Made by a program: the position numbers and the translations under genes
The notes under the pieces: generated by a model
Seen by the model: the letters and a program-made list of their open reading frames with translations, nothing else
What the model was told of the DNA's origin: nothing
Database searches by the model: none
Shown: positions 1 through 8,753 of the stretch, piece after piece
How the letters are laid out: each line of letters starts with the position of its first letter
Numbering within the stretch: position 1 is the first letter of the stretch
Origin: JAUIGE01 sp045106685
GTDB taxonomy: Bacteria > Bacteroidota > Bacteroidia > J057
DNA length: 46,961 nt
NCBI GenBank assembly: GCA_045106685.1
Contig: JBGCFB010000060.1
Span: 1-46,961 of the forward strand
Reading direction: 5' to 3'

Positions 1-72
1 CGCACTTCGGCTCGCGCCGGTGAGGTTTACTGGGCCTCAGGCGATTATGAAGTAGGGGCTTGTCTTAGATAA
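1..72 (+). CDS. Possible 3' end of an unidentified protein (partial)
   Basis: The first frame is open from the window edge for 23 codons and stops with TAA at 70-72, reading ...GEVYWASGDYEVGACLR. The other two plus frames close earlier. The stop is followed at once by an imperfect hairpin (79-129), which fits a gene end. The fragment is too short to assign a family, and it could be chance. Confidence 0.3.
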   Translation, partial: RTSARAGEVYWASGDYEVGACLR

Positions 73-78
73 AAAATT

Positions 79-129
79 ACTTTTCATAGTGCAATAGTCA
101 GTTTTAGGCTGACCTTTTGACTATGAAAG
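79..129 (+). terminator. Imperfect hairpin after the partial gene
   Basis: Positions 79-100 and 109-129 pair imperfectly (CTTTtCATAGT..CAA..AG.TCAG against its complement) around a short loop. It lies seven bases after the stop of the partial gene. There is no T run after it, so it is not a classical intrinsic terminator; it may only protect the 3' end. Confidence 0.25.
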
Positions 130-876
130 CAATACACACTCGAATGCAAAAAAGAAGTAATACTAATCCATATTCAGAGTTTCTATTTTAGGCATAGACA
201 CATCTCCAATCACCGTTCTACAATTTCCAATCTGCAATCCATAGAAGTGGATTGCAGATTGGAGAATAGTGATTCTAGATTTTTGAAATGTTTTCCATAA
301 TAGGATTTTTCATGATGGATTGGTATAGCTAGGGACCAAAGCAATTTCAGAAGTAAACTTGGAAACCGCGAAAACGAAAGCCCTGATAGATCAATTATCA
401 GAGCTTTTGCTATTTAGCCTTTCCCATTGTAAAAAGCTTGCTTTGCTTCACTGGATATAAAGGTACCTGATGCTATGAATGTTTATGCATCCTTATCATA
501 AGGGTTTCGCCTTATACAATACCTACTGTTTGCCGTTTTACGTAGCAGTTCTACAGTTTCTGCAGCTTCGCATTTGGAGGACTGGAAATTGATGTTAAAA
601 GTTAAAATTGTCATATAAATATGATTTAATTGGGGTGGGAGCCCAGCAACGTGCGAGGCTTTGTCAGGTTATACGAAAAGCCTAATCGCACCAGATATAT
701 ATAATGTGAACTAAACATCCAACCAAAAGCAAAAACCCTTTGTGTGATACTAAAAGTCTTTTTACCCAAATTGCCTCACATTCTATTTGTCAATAAACGA
801 TTTAAGAATCTTCCTAAATTAAATTTGTTGGCTTATTCTAAAAGCGGCATTTAAGAAAATTGATGCCATAACTTTT
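130..876. other. Non-coding stretch with small palindromes
   Basis: No convincing reading frame is seen on either strand. It contains a 15-base perfect inverted repeat, CCAATCTGCAATCCA, with a 6-base loop near 227-262. A second hairpin lies at 377-407 (AAAGCcCTGATA / TATCAGaGCTTT). The first resembles in wording the larger fold-back element at 10265-10451. The rest looks like featureless A+T-rich intergenic DNA. Confidence 0.5.
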
Positions 877-3378
877 CTACAAAAAGAACAGCACATTCCC
901 CATAAACAACTCCCCACTCCGCCAAAAGCCGCGAAAGATAGGCGAATCAGTCATGTAGACGATCTTACCATCGCCTATCGACTCAACTCCAATCGCTAAC
1001 GAATTACGTAACCTTTCCTTTGCAATATCGCCCGTAAGGCCACTCATATGCGCCTGCGAGCCGAGGACTCCAACGTTTGCTCCAGAACCATCTTCCAATA
1101 AAAGCGGCAAAGGATGATTATTATTTTTAATCATATACAACGCCTTTTCATATCCAAAACCCAGAACGTGCTCGTTGTCCAGGCTAATTTTATAAATACT
1201 TCCTGCGATGCGATTAGAGAACGCCATCCTACGATTGTCTATCTTATCCTCAGGATGCTTCTCACGTTGGTTTTTCTGGTATTTAATGGCAGCAGCAAGC
1301 GCAGTTTTGGCAAGTGAAAAGGTCGCAGTAGCTCCCTCAAAAGCCATGACATTTCCACCATTTCCAACAAAACTCATCAACTGCTTGCGATAGCTTGTAA
1401 AATTCCCATCGGGAAGTATTATCAAGTCATACTTGGTAAGCCAGGCTGATTCCAACTGGTCCTTTTCCAAAATAGTGACAGGATAATGCAAGCGCTGCTC
1501 AAAGAAGTACCACAACTCGCCCACGGCGGTTGCGCGTGTACCGTTACCTGCAATCAAGGCTATCTTTGGCATCCTCACCTCCTGCCAATTTTCAGAACCA
1601 AGATCACTTCCTCTCGCCATCTTTCCACCAGCGATCGACACAAGGCGCACCTCATGTTGCCTGGCAAGTGCTTCGAGACATGAAATGAATTCTCCTTTAT
1701 TTTCTCCCACCAAAAATGCCAAAGTCCCGCGTGGATATTGCTGTTCACCAACGACGCATTCGCTGGTTGTATAGCGCGCTCTAAAGCCTTGCTGAAGCGC
1801 TTCTGCCAAAAAATGAACATGACTCGCGTCATTCCATGGCACCAAAAAAGCATATGTTCTTTTGGAAGCAGATACTGTGCTGTCTTTTAACATTGAGCCT
1901 GTCCCCGCCTCCAAAAGATTGGTCAGGGCATAGGATTTTAAGCCATACACATATGGAAGTGCCCAGGCTGTGAGATCATATGTAATAGAATCTTCGAGGT
2001 ACGCTTCTGGCTCAAACAGCACCTTGACCATGCGGCCCTGAGGTTGTGCAGTTGTAACGATAAGATCCCCTTTGGCTATTTTAAAACTGGTAAGGCTACG
2101 GCTGTCATAATCTTGTCCTTCAAGGCGGCGAGGACCATACCCTTCCTGAGCAAACGAATAGCGAATAAGCTGCTTATCCAGCAAGTGCGTCAATGCACGA
2201 ATTGCCTCTGGCTTTTCAGCAGCCTTGACAACAAAGCTTCGATAAGGCCCTGGAGGATAATCAAGGGGCTTTCTAAAGTAATCGATCTGTTTTTGCAAAA
2301 GAGATTCGCGCTGTAAATATGCTATCTCAATAGTAGAAAAGCCCGTCACGAGATGATGAGCGATACGTTCTGCGAGAAACAGCGTGTCTCCGCCACCGCG
2401 ATGAATGCAAACACCTGCTTTTCCTGAGCCGCCTTGTTCGTATGTGAAACCGATCGCTCCGCTAAACATGGGCCAGGTATCGCCATAGCTTGGATAAAAT
2501 AAGTCGTACACTTCTCCCGTGAAAAAGCGCCAGTTTTTTTCGTTGAAATATCCGGCATGCTGCTCACCGACCATCTCCTGAAAGCTACGCTGCCAAGGCG
2601 TAATGACTTCGTGATAAGGCTTTGCTGCTGGAGCAAAAAAGTAGGACGAGTTATGCCCCATTTCATGAAAGTCGGCGTGAATGTGCGGCATCCACTGCCT
2701 GAATAAGGCAAGGCGCTGCTGTGACTCCTGCTGAGTCTGCCAGCACCAATCCCGGTTCGGGTCAAACAAGTAGTGATTAAATCTTCCCGTAGGCCAGGGC
2801 TCACGATGCTCCCAGGCATCAGGATTGGCGTTACCAAAGGGCGCGGCGCGCTGACGGTACTGGCTCACGTATCGTTCGCGGCCATCAGGGTTCAGACATG
2901 GGTCGAGTATGACGATTACCTTATCGAGCCAAAGAGCGGTATCGCCACCCGCAGAGGCGAGGCTATGTAAAGTCGAAAGTGCGGCTTCTGTACAGGCGGC
3001 TTCGTTGCCATGGACATTATAACTGAGCCATACGATTGGTCGAGCTGGTGTGCTGGGATCGCCTTCGACTAGGCCCACACGTGCCAAATGGCTTTCTCGC
3101 ATCTCTTCGAGCGACTTGAGGTTTTCTTCTGAAGAAATCACTGTCACAACAAGGTCACGACCTTCGTAGGTCTTTCCGTATGTGAACAAGTCGACCTTGG
3201 GCGAAGCCTGTGCAACATGCCGTACATAGTTTATCACTTCATGGTGATAGGCAAAGCGGTCACCTGGCGTGTAGCCAAGATATGCCTCAGGCGATTGTAG
3301 TTTTTGAGCCTGGAGTTTTTCCCCGGCAAAAAACAAAAGAACACATATCAATAAACAATAAGGGAGGAAGCGATTCAT
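877..3378 (-). CDS. Exported M14-family zinc carboxypeptidase with C-terminal GATase1-like domain
   Basis: Predicted zinc metallopeptidase of the M14 carboxypeptidase family that cleaves peptides at or after export. Residues 1-25 are a signal peptide ending at QAQ. The zinc motif HGNE gives ligands H123 and E126. A second histidine lies in HADFHEMG (about 234-238), and the catalytic glutamate is probably E314 in TYEQGG. After residue about 600 a Rossmann-like segment (ALIAGNG..., YDLIILPDGNF) resembles the GATase1-like tail of large Bacteroidota M14 enzymes; the 833-residue length suits that subgroup. No T9SS domain is seen, so periplasmic or outer-membrane-associated action is likely. It stands alone on the minus strand. 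The start is the ATG preceding the signal peptide. The substrate cannot be read from sequence. Confidence 0.88.
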   Translation of the reverse strand: MNRFLPYCLLICVLLFFAGEKLQAQKLQSPEAYLGYTPGDRFAYHHEVINYVRHVAQASPKVDLFTYGKTYEGRDLVVTVISSEENLKSLEEMRESHLARVGLVEGDPSTPARPIVWLSYNVHGNEAACTEAALSTLHSLASAGGDTALWLDKVIVILDPCLNPDGRERYVSQYRQRAAPFGNANPDAWEHREPWPTGRFNHYLFDPNRDWCWQTQQESQQRLALFRQWMPHIHADFHEMGHNSSYFFAPAAKPYHEVITPWQRSFQEMVGEQHAGYFNEKNWRFFTGEVYDLFYPSYGDTWPMFSGAIGFTYEQGGSGKAGVCIHRGGGDTLFLAERIAHHLVTGFSTIEIAYLQRESLLQKQIDYFRKPLDYPPGPYRSFVVKAAEKPEAIRALTHLLDKQLIRYSFAQEGYGPRRLEGQDYDSRSLTSFKIAKGDLIVTTAQPQGRMVKVLFEPEAYLEDSITYDLTAWALPYVYGLKSYALTNLLEAGTGSMLKDSTVSASKRTYAFLVPWNDASHVHFLAEALQQGFRARYTTSECVVGEQQYPRGTLAFLVGENKGEFISCLEALARQHEVRLVSIAGGKMARGSDLGSENWQEVRMPKIALIAGNGTRATAVGELWYFFEQRLHYPVTILEKDQLESAWLTKYDLIILPDGNFTSYRKQLMSFVGNGGNVMAFEGATATFSLAKTALAAAIKYQKNQREKHPEDKIDNRRMAFSNRIAGSIYKISLDNEHVLGFGYEKALYMIKNNNHPLPLLLEDGSGANVGVLGSQAHMSGLTGDIAKERLRNSLAIGVESIGDGKIVYMTDSPIFRGFWRSGELFMGNVLFFL

Positions 3379-3436
3379 ATAATCTTGGCTATTTGCTTTT
3401 TTTATAAAAAAAGCGCTTTAAATTCTTAAGGTTCCA

Positions 3437-3470
3437 GCTAAAAGCCAACCGCTAATAGCCAAAAGCCTAA
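3437..3470. repeat. Dispersed intergenic repeat, copy 1
   Basis: This stretch contains AGCCAACCGCTAATAGCC followed by AAAAGCC. Its reverse complement (TTAGGCTTTTGGCTATTAGC...) closely matches 7445-7479. Both copies lie just outside genes. It resembles low-complexity GGCTTTTGGC/ATTAGC words often found between Bacteroidota genes. Confidence 0.5.
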
Positions 3471-4043
3471 CTACTCTTTCTTAAACCAACCATCGTCCTC
3501 TTTGCGAGGCGTGAGGTCCTTTTCTTTTTGGAGGTTTTCCGCAAAAACATACGTCGCTTGCTCTACACTTATGTGAACTCCCAAGACCGGATCAGAACGC
3601 ACGCTACAAATAAAGGTCGATGATCCTATCGGAAAATTGAACTCCTGCCCCAGTCCGTATGTATTAAAATTTTTAGTGAAGTTTTTTTCAAAAAGCTTTC
3701 GATAACGCGCGTATGTAGGGTTTCCAAAATAAATCATCCTCATCATAGACAACGTTTCCTGGATGTAAAAATTTTCGGATTGCTGTACTGCATTGGCCTT
3801 AATCCGCATCCGGATGCTAATGTGATGACGCTTACAACCAAACTGCGAAATAATGATTGCCCTGTGCACATCAAGGCGTGCTTTTTCTGCCAGTAATCGC
3901 TTATCCCATTCATGATCTGTAAAGAAGGGATTCAGCGTAGCAATGATCGGTGTCAGGGTGGCTTTTTTCACATTACATTCTCTCTGTGAAAAGGCCCATA
4001 GGCTACTCAGTAAAACACTCGTCAGAATTATCAGTCGTTTCAT
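3471..4043 (-). CDS. Exported protein of unknown function
   Basis: A 190-residue protein I do not recognise. The ATG at 4043 starts a clear signal peptide (MKRLIILTSVLLSSLWAFSQ). The longer frame would need a TTG start and is not preferred. The mature part is mixed in composition, with no membrane segment. It has two or three cysteines, one in KRHHIS context and one in TFICSVRSD, and a charged C terminus (KEDDGWFKKE). There is no T9SS domain, so periplasmic location is the simplest reading. It is divergent from purD, with about 110 bases between the two starts. Confidence 0.7.
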   Translation of the reverse strand: MKRLIILTSVLLSSLWAFSQRECNVKKATLTPIIATLNPFFTDHEWDKRLLAEKARLDVHRAIIISQFGCKRHHISIRMRIKANAVQQSENFYIQETLSMMRMIYFGNPTYARYRKLFEKNFTKNFNTYGLGQEFNFPIGSSTFICSVRSDPVLGVHISVEQATYVFAENLQKEKDLTPRKEDDGWFKKE

Positions 4044-4142
4044 ATGCAACTCAAAGGTAGATAAGGCATGTCAATAAAGTAAATCGTGCTTTTTGAGAAA
4101 GTTTTTCATTTTAGTAAAGATGGAAAAAATCCCATTGCTACC

Positions 4143-4150
4143 TACATTTG
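4143..4150 (+). promoter_or_regulatory. Bacteroidota -7 box directly before purD
   Basis: TACATTTG matches the Bacteroidota -7 consensus TAnnTTTG exactly. It ends only four bases before the purD ATG at 4155, so transcription would begin at or within a base or two of the start codon (leaderless mRNA). No clear TTG is seen at the usual -33 distance. Confidence 0.55.
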
Positions 4151-4154
4151 CAGA

Positions 4155-5417
4155 ATGAATGTACTGCTACTCGGCGGCGGCGGCCGTGAACATGCGCTAG
4201 CCTGGAAAATGGCCCAATCTCCTAAGTTGAACCAGCTGTATATTGCGCCAGGTAATGCCGGTACAGCTCAGCATGGAACGAATATCTCGCTGGTTATCAC
4301 TGATCCTCAGGCAGTTACGTCCTGGTCACAGGAGAACAATATCGATCTGGTGATCATAGGACCGGAAGCTCCGCTCGTTGCAGGTGTAGCCGATGTACTT
4401 CGTGAAGCTGGAATCGCGGCTATTGGTCCTGGGGCAGTCGGTGCCCAGTTGGAAGGAAGCAAAGACTTCTCCAAGCGATTTATGCAGCGCCATAATATTC
4501 CGACAGCAGGATATGCGACTTTTAATCAGAACCAGCTCGCCGAGGCTGTTCAATATGTCGAAGGCCATAGCCTTCCGGTAGTGGTCAAAGCCGATGGACT
4601 TGCCGCAGGTAAAGGTGTACTTATTTGCCAAACACACGAAGAAGCGGCCCACGCAGTCCGCGACATGCTCTCCGATGGCGCATTCGGTGACGCAGGCAGT
4701 ACCGTAGTGATCGAAGAGTATCTCGACGGTATCGAAATTTCGATCTTCGTACTTTCTGATGGAGAGCATTACAAAATTTTACCTTCAGCCAAAGACTACA
4801 AACGAATCGGAGAAGGCGATACCGGTCTCAACACAGGTGGCATGGGTGCTGTTTCGCCTGTCCCGTTTGCTACAGGCGAATTTATGCAGGAGGTCGAGGA
4901 GACCATTGTTAAGCCGACTATGAATGGCCTGAAGGCTGACGACATTCCATATCAAGGCTTTATTTTTATTGGCTTGATGGTCGTCAATGACAAGCCTTAT
5001 GTACTGGAGTATAATGCACGTCTGGGAGACCCAGAAACCGAGGTAGTAATGCCACGCATATCATCGGATTTGCTCGAAGCCTTTGCGGCAGTAAAAGATC
5101 AAAACCTGGACAAAGTTGACTTCAGCGTGCATAACAAGACCTGCACAACGGTCATGCTTGTGAGCGGTGGATACCCTGGGAGCTATGAGAAAGGCAAGCA
5201 TATCTACAAATTAGAGGAAGTAGACGATGCCATTATTTTTCACGCTGGCACTACCATGAAAGATGAGTCCTTAGTAACAAATGGAGGACGCGTAATCGCA
5301 GTAAGCGCCTTGGGTGAAAGCATCGATCATGCTATACATATTTCGATGACAAATGCTGCCAGAATCGAATTTGAAGGAAAATTCTTCAGGACTGACATTG
5401 GCAAGGATTTGATGTAA
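4155..5417 (+). CDS. purD: Phosphoribosylamine-glycine ligase (GARS)
   Basis: Cytoplasmic enzyme of purine synthesis that joins 5-phosphoribosylamine and glycine using ATP. The 420-residue length fits the family. The N-terminal loop GGGGREHALAW (residues 7-17) is the PurD hallmark. The ATP-grasp domain shows KADGLAAGKGV, the PSAKDYKRIGEGDTG...NTGGMGAVSP block (about 212-235) and YNARLGDPETEVV (about 287-299). The frame is open further upstream to 4086, but homology begins at the ATG at 4155, which also sits four bases after a good -7 box; I chose that start. It is followed by a perfect palindrome and a convergent gene. No other purine gene is nearby. Confidence 0.97.
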   Translation: MNVLLLGGGGREHALAWKMAQSPKLNQLYIAPGNAGTAQHGTNISLVITDPQAVTSWSQENNIDLVIIGPEAPLVAGVADVLREAGIAAIGPGAVGAQLEGSKDFSKRFMQRHNIPTAGYATFNQNQLAEAVQYVEGHSLPVVVKADGLAAGKGVLICQTHEEAAHAVRDMLSDGAFGDAGSTVVIEEYLDGIEISIFVLSDGEHYKILPSAKDYKRIGEGDTGLNTGGMGAVSPVPFATGEFMQEVEETIVKPTMNGLKADDIPYQGFIFIGLMVVNDKPYVLEYNARLGDPETEVVMPRISSDLLEAFAAVKDQNLDKVDFSVHNKTCTTVMLVSGGYPGSYEKGKHIYKLEEVDDAIIFHAGTTMKDESLVTNGGRVIAVSALGESIDHAIHISMTNAARIEFEGKFFRTDIGKDLM

Positions 5418-5419
5418 AA

Positions 5420-5456
5420 CATCGTAGAGGCGCAAAATTTTTGCGCCTCTACGATG
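5420..5456. repeat. Perfect 37-bp palindrome between convergent genes
   Basis: CATCGTAGAGGCGCAAAA is followed by one base and then its exact complement, giving an 18-bp stem. It begins two bases after the purD stop codon and ends 15 bases before the stop codon of the facing gene. It can serve as a bidirectional transcription stop. The word GTAGAGGCGC also recalls REP-like palindromes common in Bacteroidota genomes. Confidence 0.75.
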
Positions 5457-5471
5457 CACTTTGAACTAATC

Positions 5472-6158
5472 TTACTTATTCCGTACGCTCCCGATTCCCA
5501 TCGTTAATCGCACATACACGCCCTGAGGAGAAATAGGAACAGGGCCTGTAGGAGTAACATCGTCCAGCGACCACTGGCTTGCAGGCGCCACATAGTAGCC
5601 GATACTTCCCCCAAATTTCAGCCATTGCCCATCAGTACCACGCAACTCGTTGTAGGTATTGAGCGCAATGCCGGCATCGAGGATGATTCCGCTGGTGTTG
5701 AAGCGGTCGAAATCGTTGGTTCCGTCATTGCTCAGGCGAAGCTGTCCAAAACCACCTCCAGCACCTACATAAGGATAAAGTAGATAGGGATAATCTCCAG
5801 TCTTTTTTCCTAAGGCAGCATAACCCAATCGAAATGTCCCATAGTAATATTGAAGGATATTCAGGCGGAATAGATCAGCCCTGGCACCTGGATTCGAAAT
5901 AGCGTAGATATAAGCATCTGCCTGCCAGACGAGATTACCATTGACGCCTTCGGCTCCAAAGCCGAAGGAGAAGAGGTTGTTTCGAAAAGTAGGATAACAA
6001 ATGCTCCCGGTACACGAATCAGGATGTTGTAGCAAGGTATTAATCGGACTGATGTCAGGCCAGGAAACTCCCGCATTCACATGAAAAGTCGAGGCTTTGA
6101 AGTTTTGTCCAAACGCAAAACTTGATAAAAGCACAGAAATAATGAGCAGAATTCGCAT
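5472..6158 (-). CDS. Exported beta-barrel-like protein of unknown function
   Basis: A 228-residue protein. Starting at the ATG at 6158 gives a clean signal peptide (MRILLIISVLLSSFAFGQ); the longer frame from 6191 only adds a hydrophobic leader. The mature part alternates polar and aromatic residues, with many Gly and Tyr (LFSFGFGAEGVNGNLVWQADAY, YYGTFRLGYAALGKK, YPYVGAGGGFGQLRLS). It ends GVYVRLTMGIGSVRNK. This is the pattern of a small outer-membrane beta barrel. It has a cysteine pair, DSCTGSICYP. It converges on purD across the palindrome at 5420-5456. The specific role is unknown. Confidence 0.7.
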   Translation of the reverse strand: MRILLIISVLLSSFAFGQNFKASTFHVNAGVSWPDISPINTLLQHPDSCTGSICYPTFRNNLFSFGFGAEGVNGNLVWQADAYIYAISNPGARADLFRLNILQYYYGTFRLGYAALGKKTGDYPYLLYPYVGAGGGFGQLRLSNDGTNDFDRFNTSGIILDAGIALNTYNELRGTDGQWLKFGGSIGYYVAPASQWSLDDVTPTGPVPISPQGVYVRLTMGIGSVRNK

Positions 6159-6250
6159 AAGTTGAATAATTTTTAAAATGAAAAAAAGCACAAGAATGAT
6201 GATTAAATATAGATAAAAAAGGACTAGCCGAGTCGTACAATATTTCCTTA

Positions 6251-6280
6251 TTGGCTAGTTCACGCAAAACTTGTACTTTG
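6251..6280 (+). promoter_or_regulatory. Promoter of the glycerate kinase gene
   Basis: TTG at 6251-6253 is followed after 20 bases by TACTTTG (6274-6280), close to the Bacteroidota TTG/TAnnTTTG pair but one base shorter in the -7 box. The leader would be about 20 bases to the ATG at 6309. Confidence 0.5.
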
Positions 6281-6308
6281 GCGGGCCAAATTTACTTTTC
6301 AGCCACGC

Positions 6309-7439
6309 ATGAACGTCCTCATATCACCCAACGCTTTTAAGGGAAATCTTAATGCTCAGCAGGTTGCCGAAGCCCTCTCCGAAGGTCTTCTTCGCGCCAA
6401 TCCCAAACTGAAAGCAACCCTGCTCCCCATCGCTGATGGCGGAGAAGGAACAGTCGATATTCTGATCGATGCTACAGGAGGCACACGCGTGGAGGCAAAA
6501 ACAACCAATGCTATTGGCGAACCTATCCGTGCGCACTATGGCATCATGCCTGATGGCAATACAGCCTTTCTTGAGCTTGCCGCGGCCTCAGGCCTGGGTC
6601 AACTCAGTTTGGAGCAACGTTCTCCAATGAAAGCATCAACCTATGGCACAGGTCTGCTCATCAAAGACGCCCTTGATAGAGGATGTCGCAGGATCGTGCT
6701 AGGACTTGGCGGAAGTGCTACTACCGATGTAGGAACCGGCATTTTGCGTGCATTAGGAATCAAATTCCTCAATGTTTCAGGATTTGAAGTAACAGATGGA
6801 GGCGGAGGCTTTGCCTTCCTTGAAACCATCGACATATCCCAGCTTGACCCGCGCGTAAAGGAGTGCGAATTTATTTTGCCCTGCGACGTACGAAATCCAC
6901 TTCTGGGTACAGAAGGTAGCGCTGCTGTTTTTTCTCCTCAAAAAGGTGCCACTCCTGCTCAGGTAGAACAACTAGAGGAGAATATCACGCATTTTGTAAA
7001 TCTCGTAAAAAAGACTGTTCAAAAGGACATCGGCGATATGCCACACGGTGGTGCAGCAGGTGGTACAGCTGCGGGAATTTTTGCATTTCTGAATGCACGC
7101 GTTACGAGCGGAATTGATTTCCTACTCGAGCAGATCGACTTTGACCAGAACCTGGAAAAAGCAGATATACTCATTACAGCCGAAGGTCGCCTCGATAGCC
7201 AAAGCCTTGAAGGAAAGGGCCCCTATGGCGTCGCTCGTCGTGCGGCGGCTCGCAACATTCCCGCGATCTGCGTAACAGGTGGTTTCGAAGTAGGCCTGGA
7301 GCATAAACTAGAGGATGTGTTTCATGCCATCTTTGCCATTCCAACCGAGCCTATGAGCCTCGAATCTGCTAAAGAAAATGCACACGAACTTGTCGCATTC
7401 ACAGGCTGGCAAATCGGCAAAATGTTACTGCTCAAGTAA
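6309..7439 (+). CDS. glxK: Glycerate kinase
   Basis: Cytoplasmic kinase that phosphorylates D-glycerate with ATP (family PF02595, normally giving 2-phosphoglycerate), linking glyoxylate or serine breakdown to glycolysis. The 376-residue length is typical. Visible family blocks are SPNAFKGNLNAQQVAEAL (residues 6-23), IADGGEGTVD (41-50), LGLGGSATTDVGTGILRALG (about 130), CDVRNPLLG, GGAAGGTAAGIFAFLNA (about 246) and TAEGRLDSQSLEGKGPYGVA. It has its own promoter and no glyoxylate-pathway partner beside it, so the substrate source is not shown by context. The gene symbol is by family; the true orthologue may be named garK. Confidence 0.93.
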   Translation: MNVLISPNAFKGNLNAQQVAEALSEGLLRANPKLKATLLPIADGGEGTVDILIDATGGTRVEAKTTNAIGEPIRAHYGIMPDGNTAFLELAAASGLGQLSLEQRSPMKASTYGTGLLIKDALDRGCRRIVLGLGGSATTDVGTGILRALGIKFLNVSGFEVTDGGGGFAFLETIDISQLDPRVKECEFILPCDVRNPLLGTEGSAAVFSPQKGATPAQVEQLEENITHFVNLVKKTVQKDIGDMPHGGAAGGTAAGIFAFLNARVTSGIDFLLEQIDFDQNLEKADILITAEGRLDSQSLEGKGPYGVARRAAARNIPAICVTGGFEVGLEHKLEDVFHAIFAIPTEPMSLESAKENAHELVAFTGWQIGKMLLLK

Positions 7440-7444
7440 TTAAA

Positions 7445-7479
7445 TAGGCTTTGGGCGATTAGCGATTGGCTTTGGGCAT
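7445..7479. repeat. Dispersed intergenic repeat, copy 2
   Basis: TAGGCTTTGGGCGATTAGCG followed by ATTGGCTTTGGGC is close to the reverse complement of 3437-3470. It lies six bases after the glycerate kinase stop and is followed by a run of nine T at 7489-7497, so it may also act as part of a transcription end. Confidence 0.45.
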
Positions 7480-7605
7480 GAGTGGGATTTTTTTTTACTA
7501 AAAAGCCTCTACATCAATATCCGTATTTTGTATATTAGGTGGCCAAATGGTTCTCCTCCTCTTTTCTAGGGTTTGTTAATATTCTAAACAATCACTTTCT
7601 AAAGT

Positions 7606-8706
7606 ATGAAAGAATTTCTCAACCTGGAGGTTGCAGCGTCGCTGGGAGCGGCAGTTGCAGCGAGTGGCTACGCCCTGGATCAAACACTATACATGGACTC
7701 GGTCAAGCCAGACTATGAGGCCTTGGCCGTTAAGGCTCGTGCATTCCGCATCGCCGCAGGGTTCAAGGCGAGTCTGCCGGATGATTTCAAAACGGCTTTA
7801 GCGATTTTGATCAAAAGCCTGCCTGCTCCCTTTGAGACGGAAGATAATATCGCCAATAATGGCTTCCGTTTTTGGCCCATCGCCTCCTTTATTGAGGCTT
7901 ATGGGCTTGAAGACCTTGAGGCTTCGCTTCAGGGCATGCATAGCGTCACGCAGCGCTTTTCGGCAGAATTTGCTATTCGTCCCTTTCTCCAGCGTTATCC
8001 GCATGAAGTGTTCGATCGTTTGCAAACATGGTCAACCGACGAATCGCTTCATGTGCGTCGTCTGGTGAGCGAAGGGACGCGCCCGCGCCTGCCGTGGGGC
8101 GCACGCCTGCCAGTTTATTTGGAAGCACCGACCGATATTATGTCGATCCTGAATGTATTGAGAAAAGACCCTGAGCTGTACGTCCGCCGTTCAGTAGCCA
8201 ATCACCTCAACGACCTCACCAAGGATCATCCTGAACTCGTGTTGGATATTGTTGATGGCTGGAAAAAGGAAGGTGATGCCCATACGGATTGGGTGATCAA
8301 GCATGCGCTGCGGAGCCTTATCAAGGCAGGTAATCCGCGTGCGCTCAAACTGATGGGCTTTGAGCCTGCTGAAGTTGCCGTGAAGGAATTTACAGTGTCC
8401 CCACCAGAAATTGCTTTAGGAGACTCCGTAGATATGAATCTCAGCATTCAGAATAAAGACAAAAAAGAAGCTTCGTTTGCGGTGGATTTTGTCGTGCATT
8501 ATATGAAATCAAATGGCAAAACAGCTCCCAAGGTTTTCAAATGGGCGGCACCCACATTGAAGGCAGGAGAGACCATTTCATTTACAAAAAAGCTCTTACT
8601 CGTACACCGCACCACGCGAAAATTATACCCTGGCGAGCATCGCATCGAAGTGCAGATCAATGGCGAGCGTTATGCTGAGCAGGGGTTTGTGCTGGGAGGG
8701 TTTTAA
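7606..8706 (+). CDS. alkC: AlkC-type DNA alkylation repair glycosylase
   Basis: Predicted DNA glycosylase of the AlkC/AlkD superfamily (COG4335), which removes N3- and N7-alkylated purines by base excision without base flipping. Residues 1 to about 240 form HEAT-like helical repeats with the family block GFRFWPIASFIEAYGLED and the basic DNA-facing helices SLHVRRLVSEGTRPRLPWG and DPELYVRRSVANHLNDLTKDHP. Residues about 255-366 form a beta-rich Ig-like domain (VSPPEIALGDSVDMNLSIQN, YPGEHRIEVQINGERYAEQGFVL). This two-domain layout is known in the longer AlkC subgroup. The start has a short hydrophobic stretch (VAASLGAAVAASGYAL) that is not a signal peptide. A TATTTTG box at 7524-7530 may be its promoter. 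Confidence 0.88.
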   Translation: MKEFLNLEVAASLGAAVAASGYALDQTLYMDSVKPDYEALAVKARAFRIAAGFKASLPDDFKTALAILIKSLPAPFETEDNIANNGFRFWPIASFIEAYGLEDLEASLQGMHSVTQRFSAEFAIRPFLQRYPHEVFDRLQTWSTDESLHVRRLVSEGTRPRLPWGARLPVYLEAPTDIMSILNVLRKDPELYVRRSVANHLNDLTKDHPELVLDIVDGWKKEGDAHTDWVIKHALRSLIKAGNPRALKLMGFEPAEVAVKEFTVSPPEIALGDSVDMNLSIQNKDKKEASFAVDFVVHYMKSNGKTAPKVFKWAAPTLKAGETISFTKKLLLVHRTTRKLYPGEHRIEVQINGERYAEQGFVLGGF

Positions 8707-8753
8707 TAAACAGAAAAACAGTATCTTGCCTAAAGGAGATTACAATTTTTATT

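Noticed and set aside
2346..2837. 163-residue frame on the same strand as the M14 gene but another phase
   Set aside because: Fully inside the carboxypeptidase gene, with composition typical of a shifted frame.
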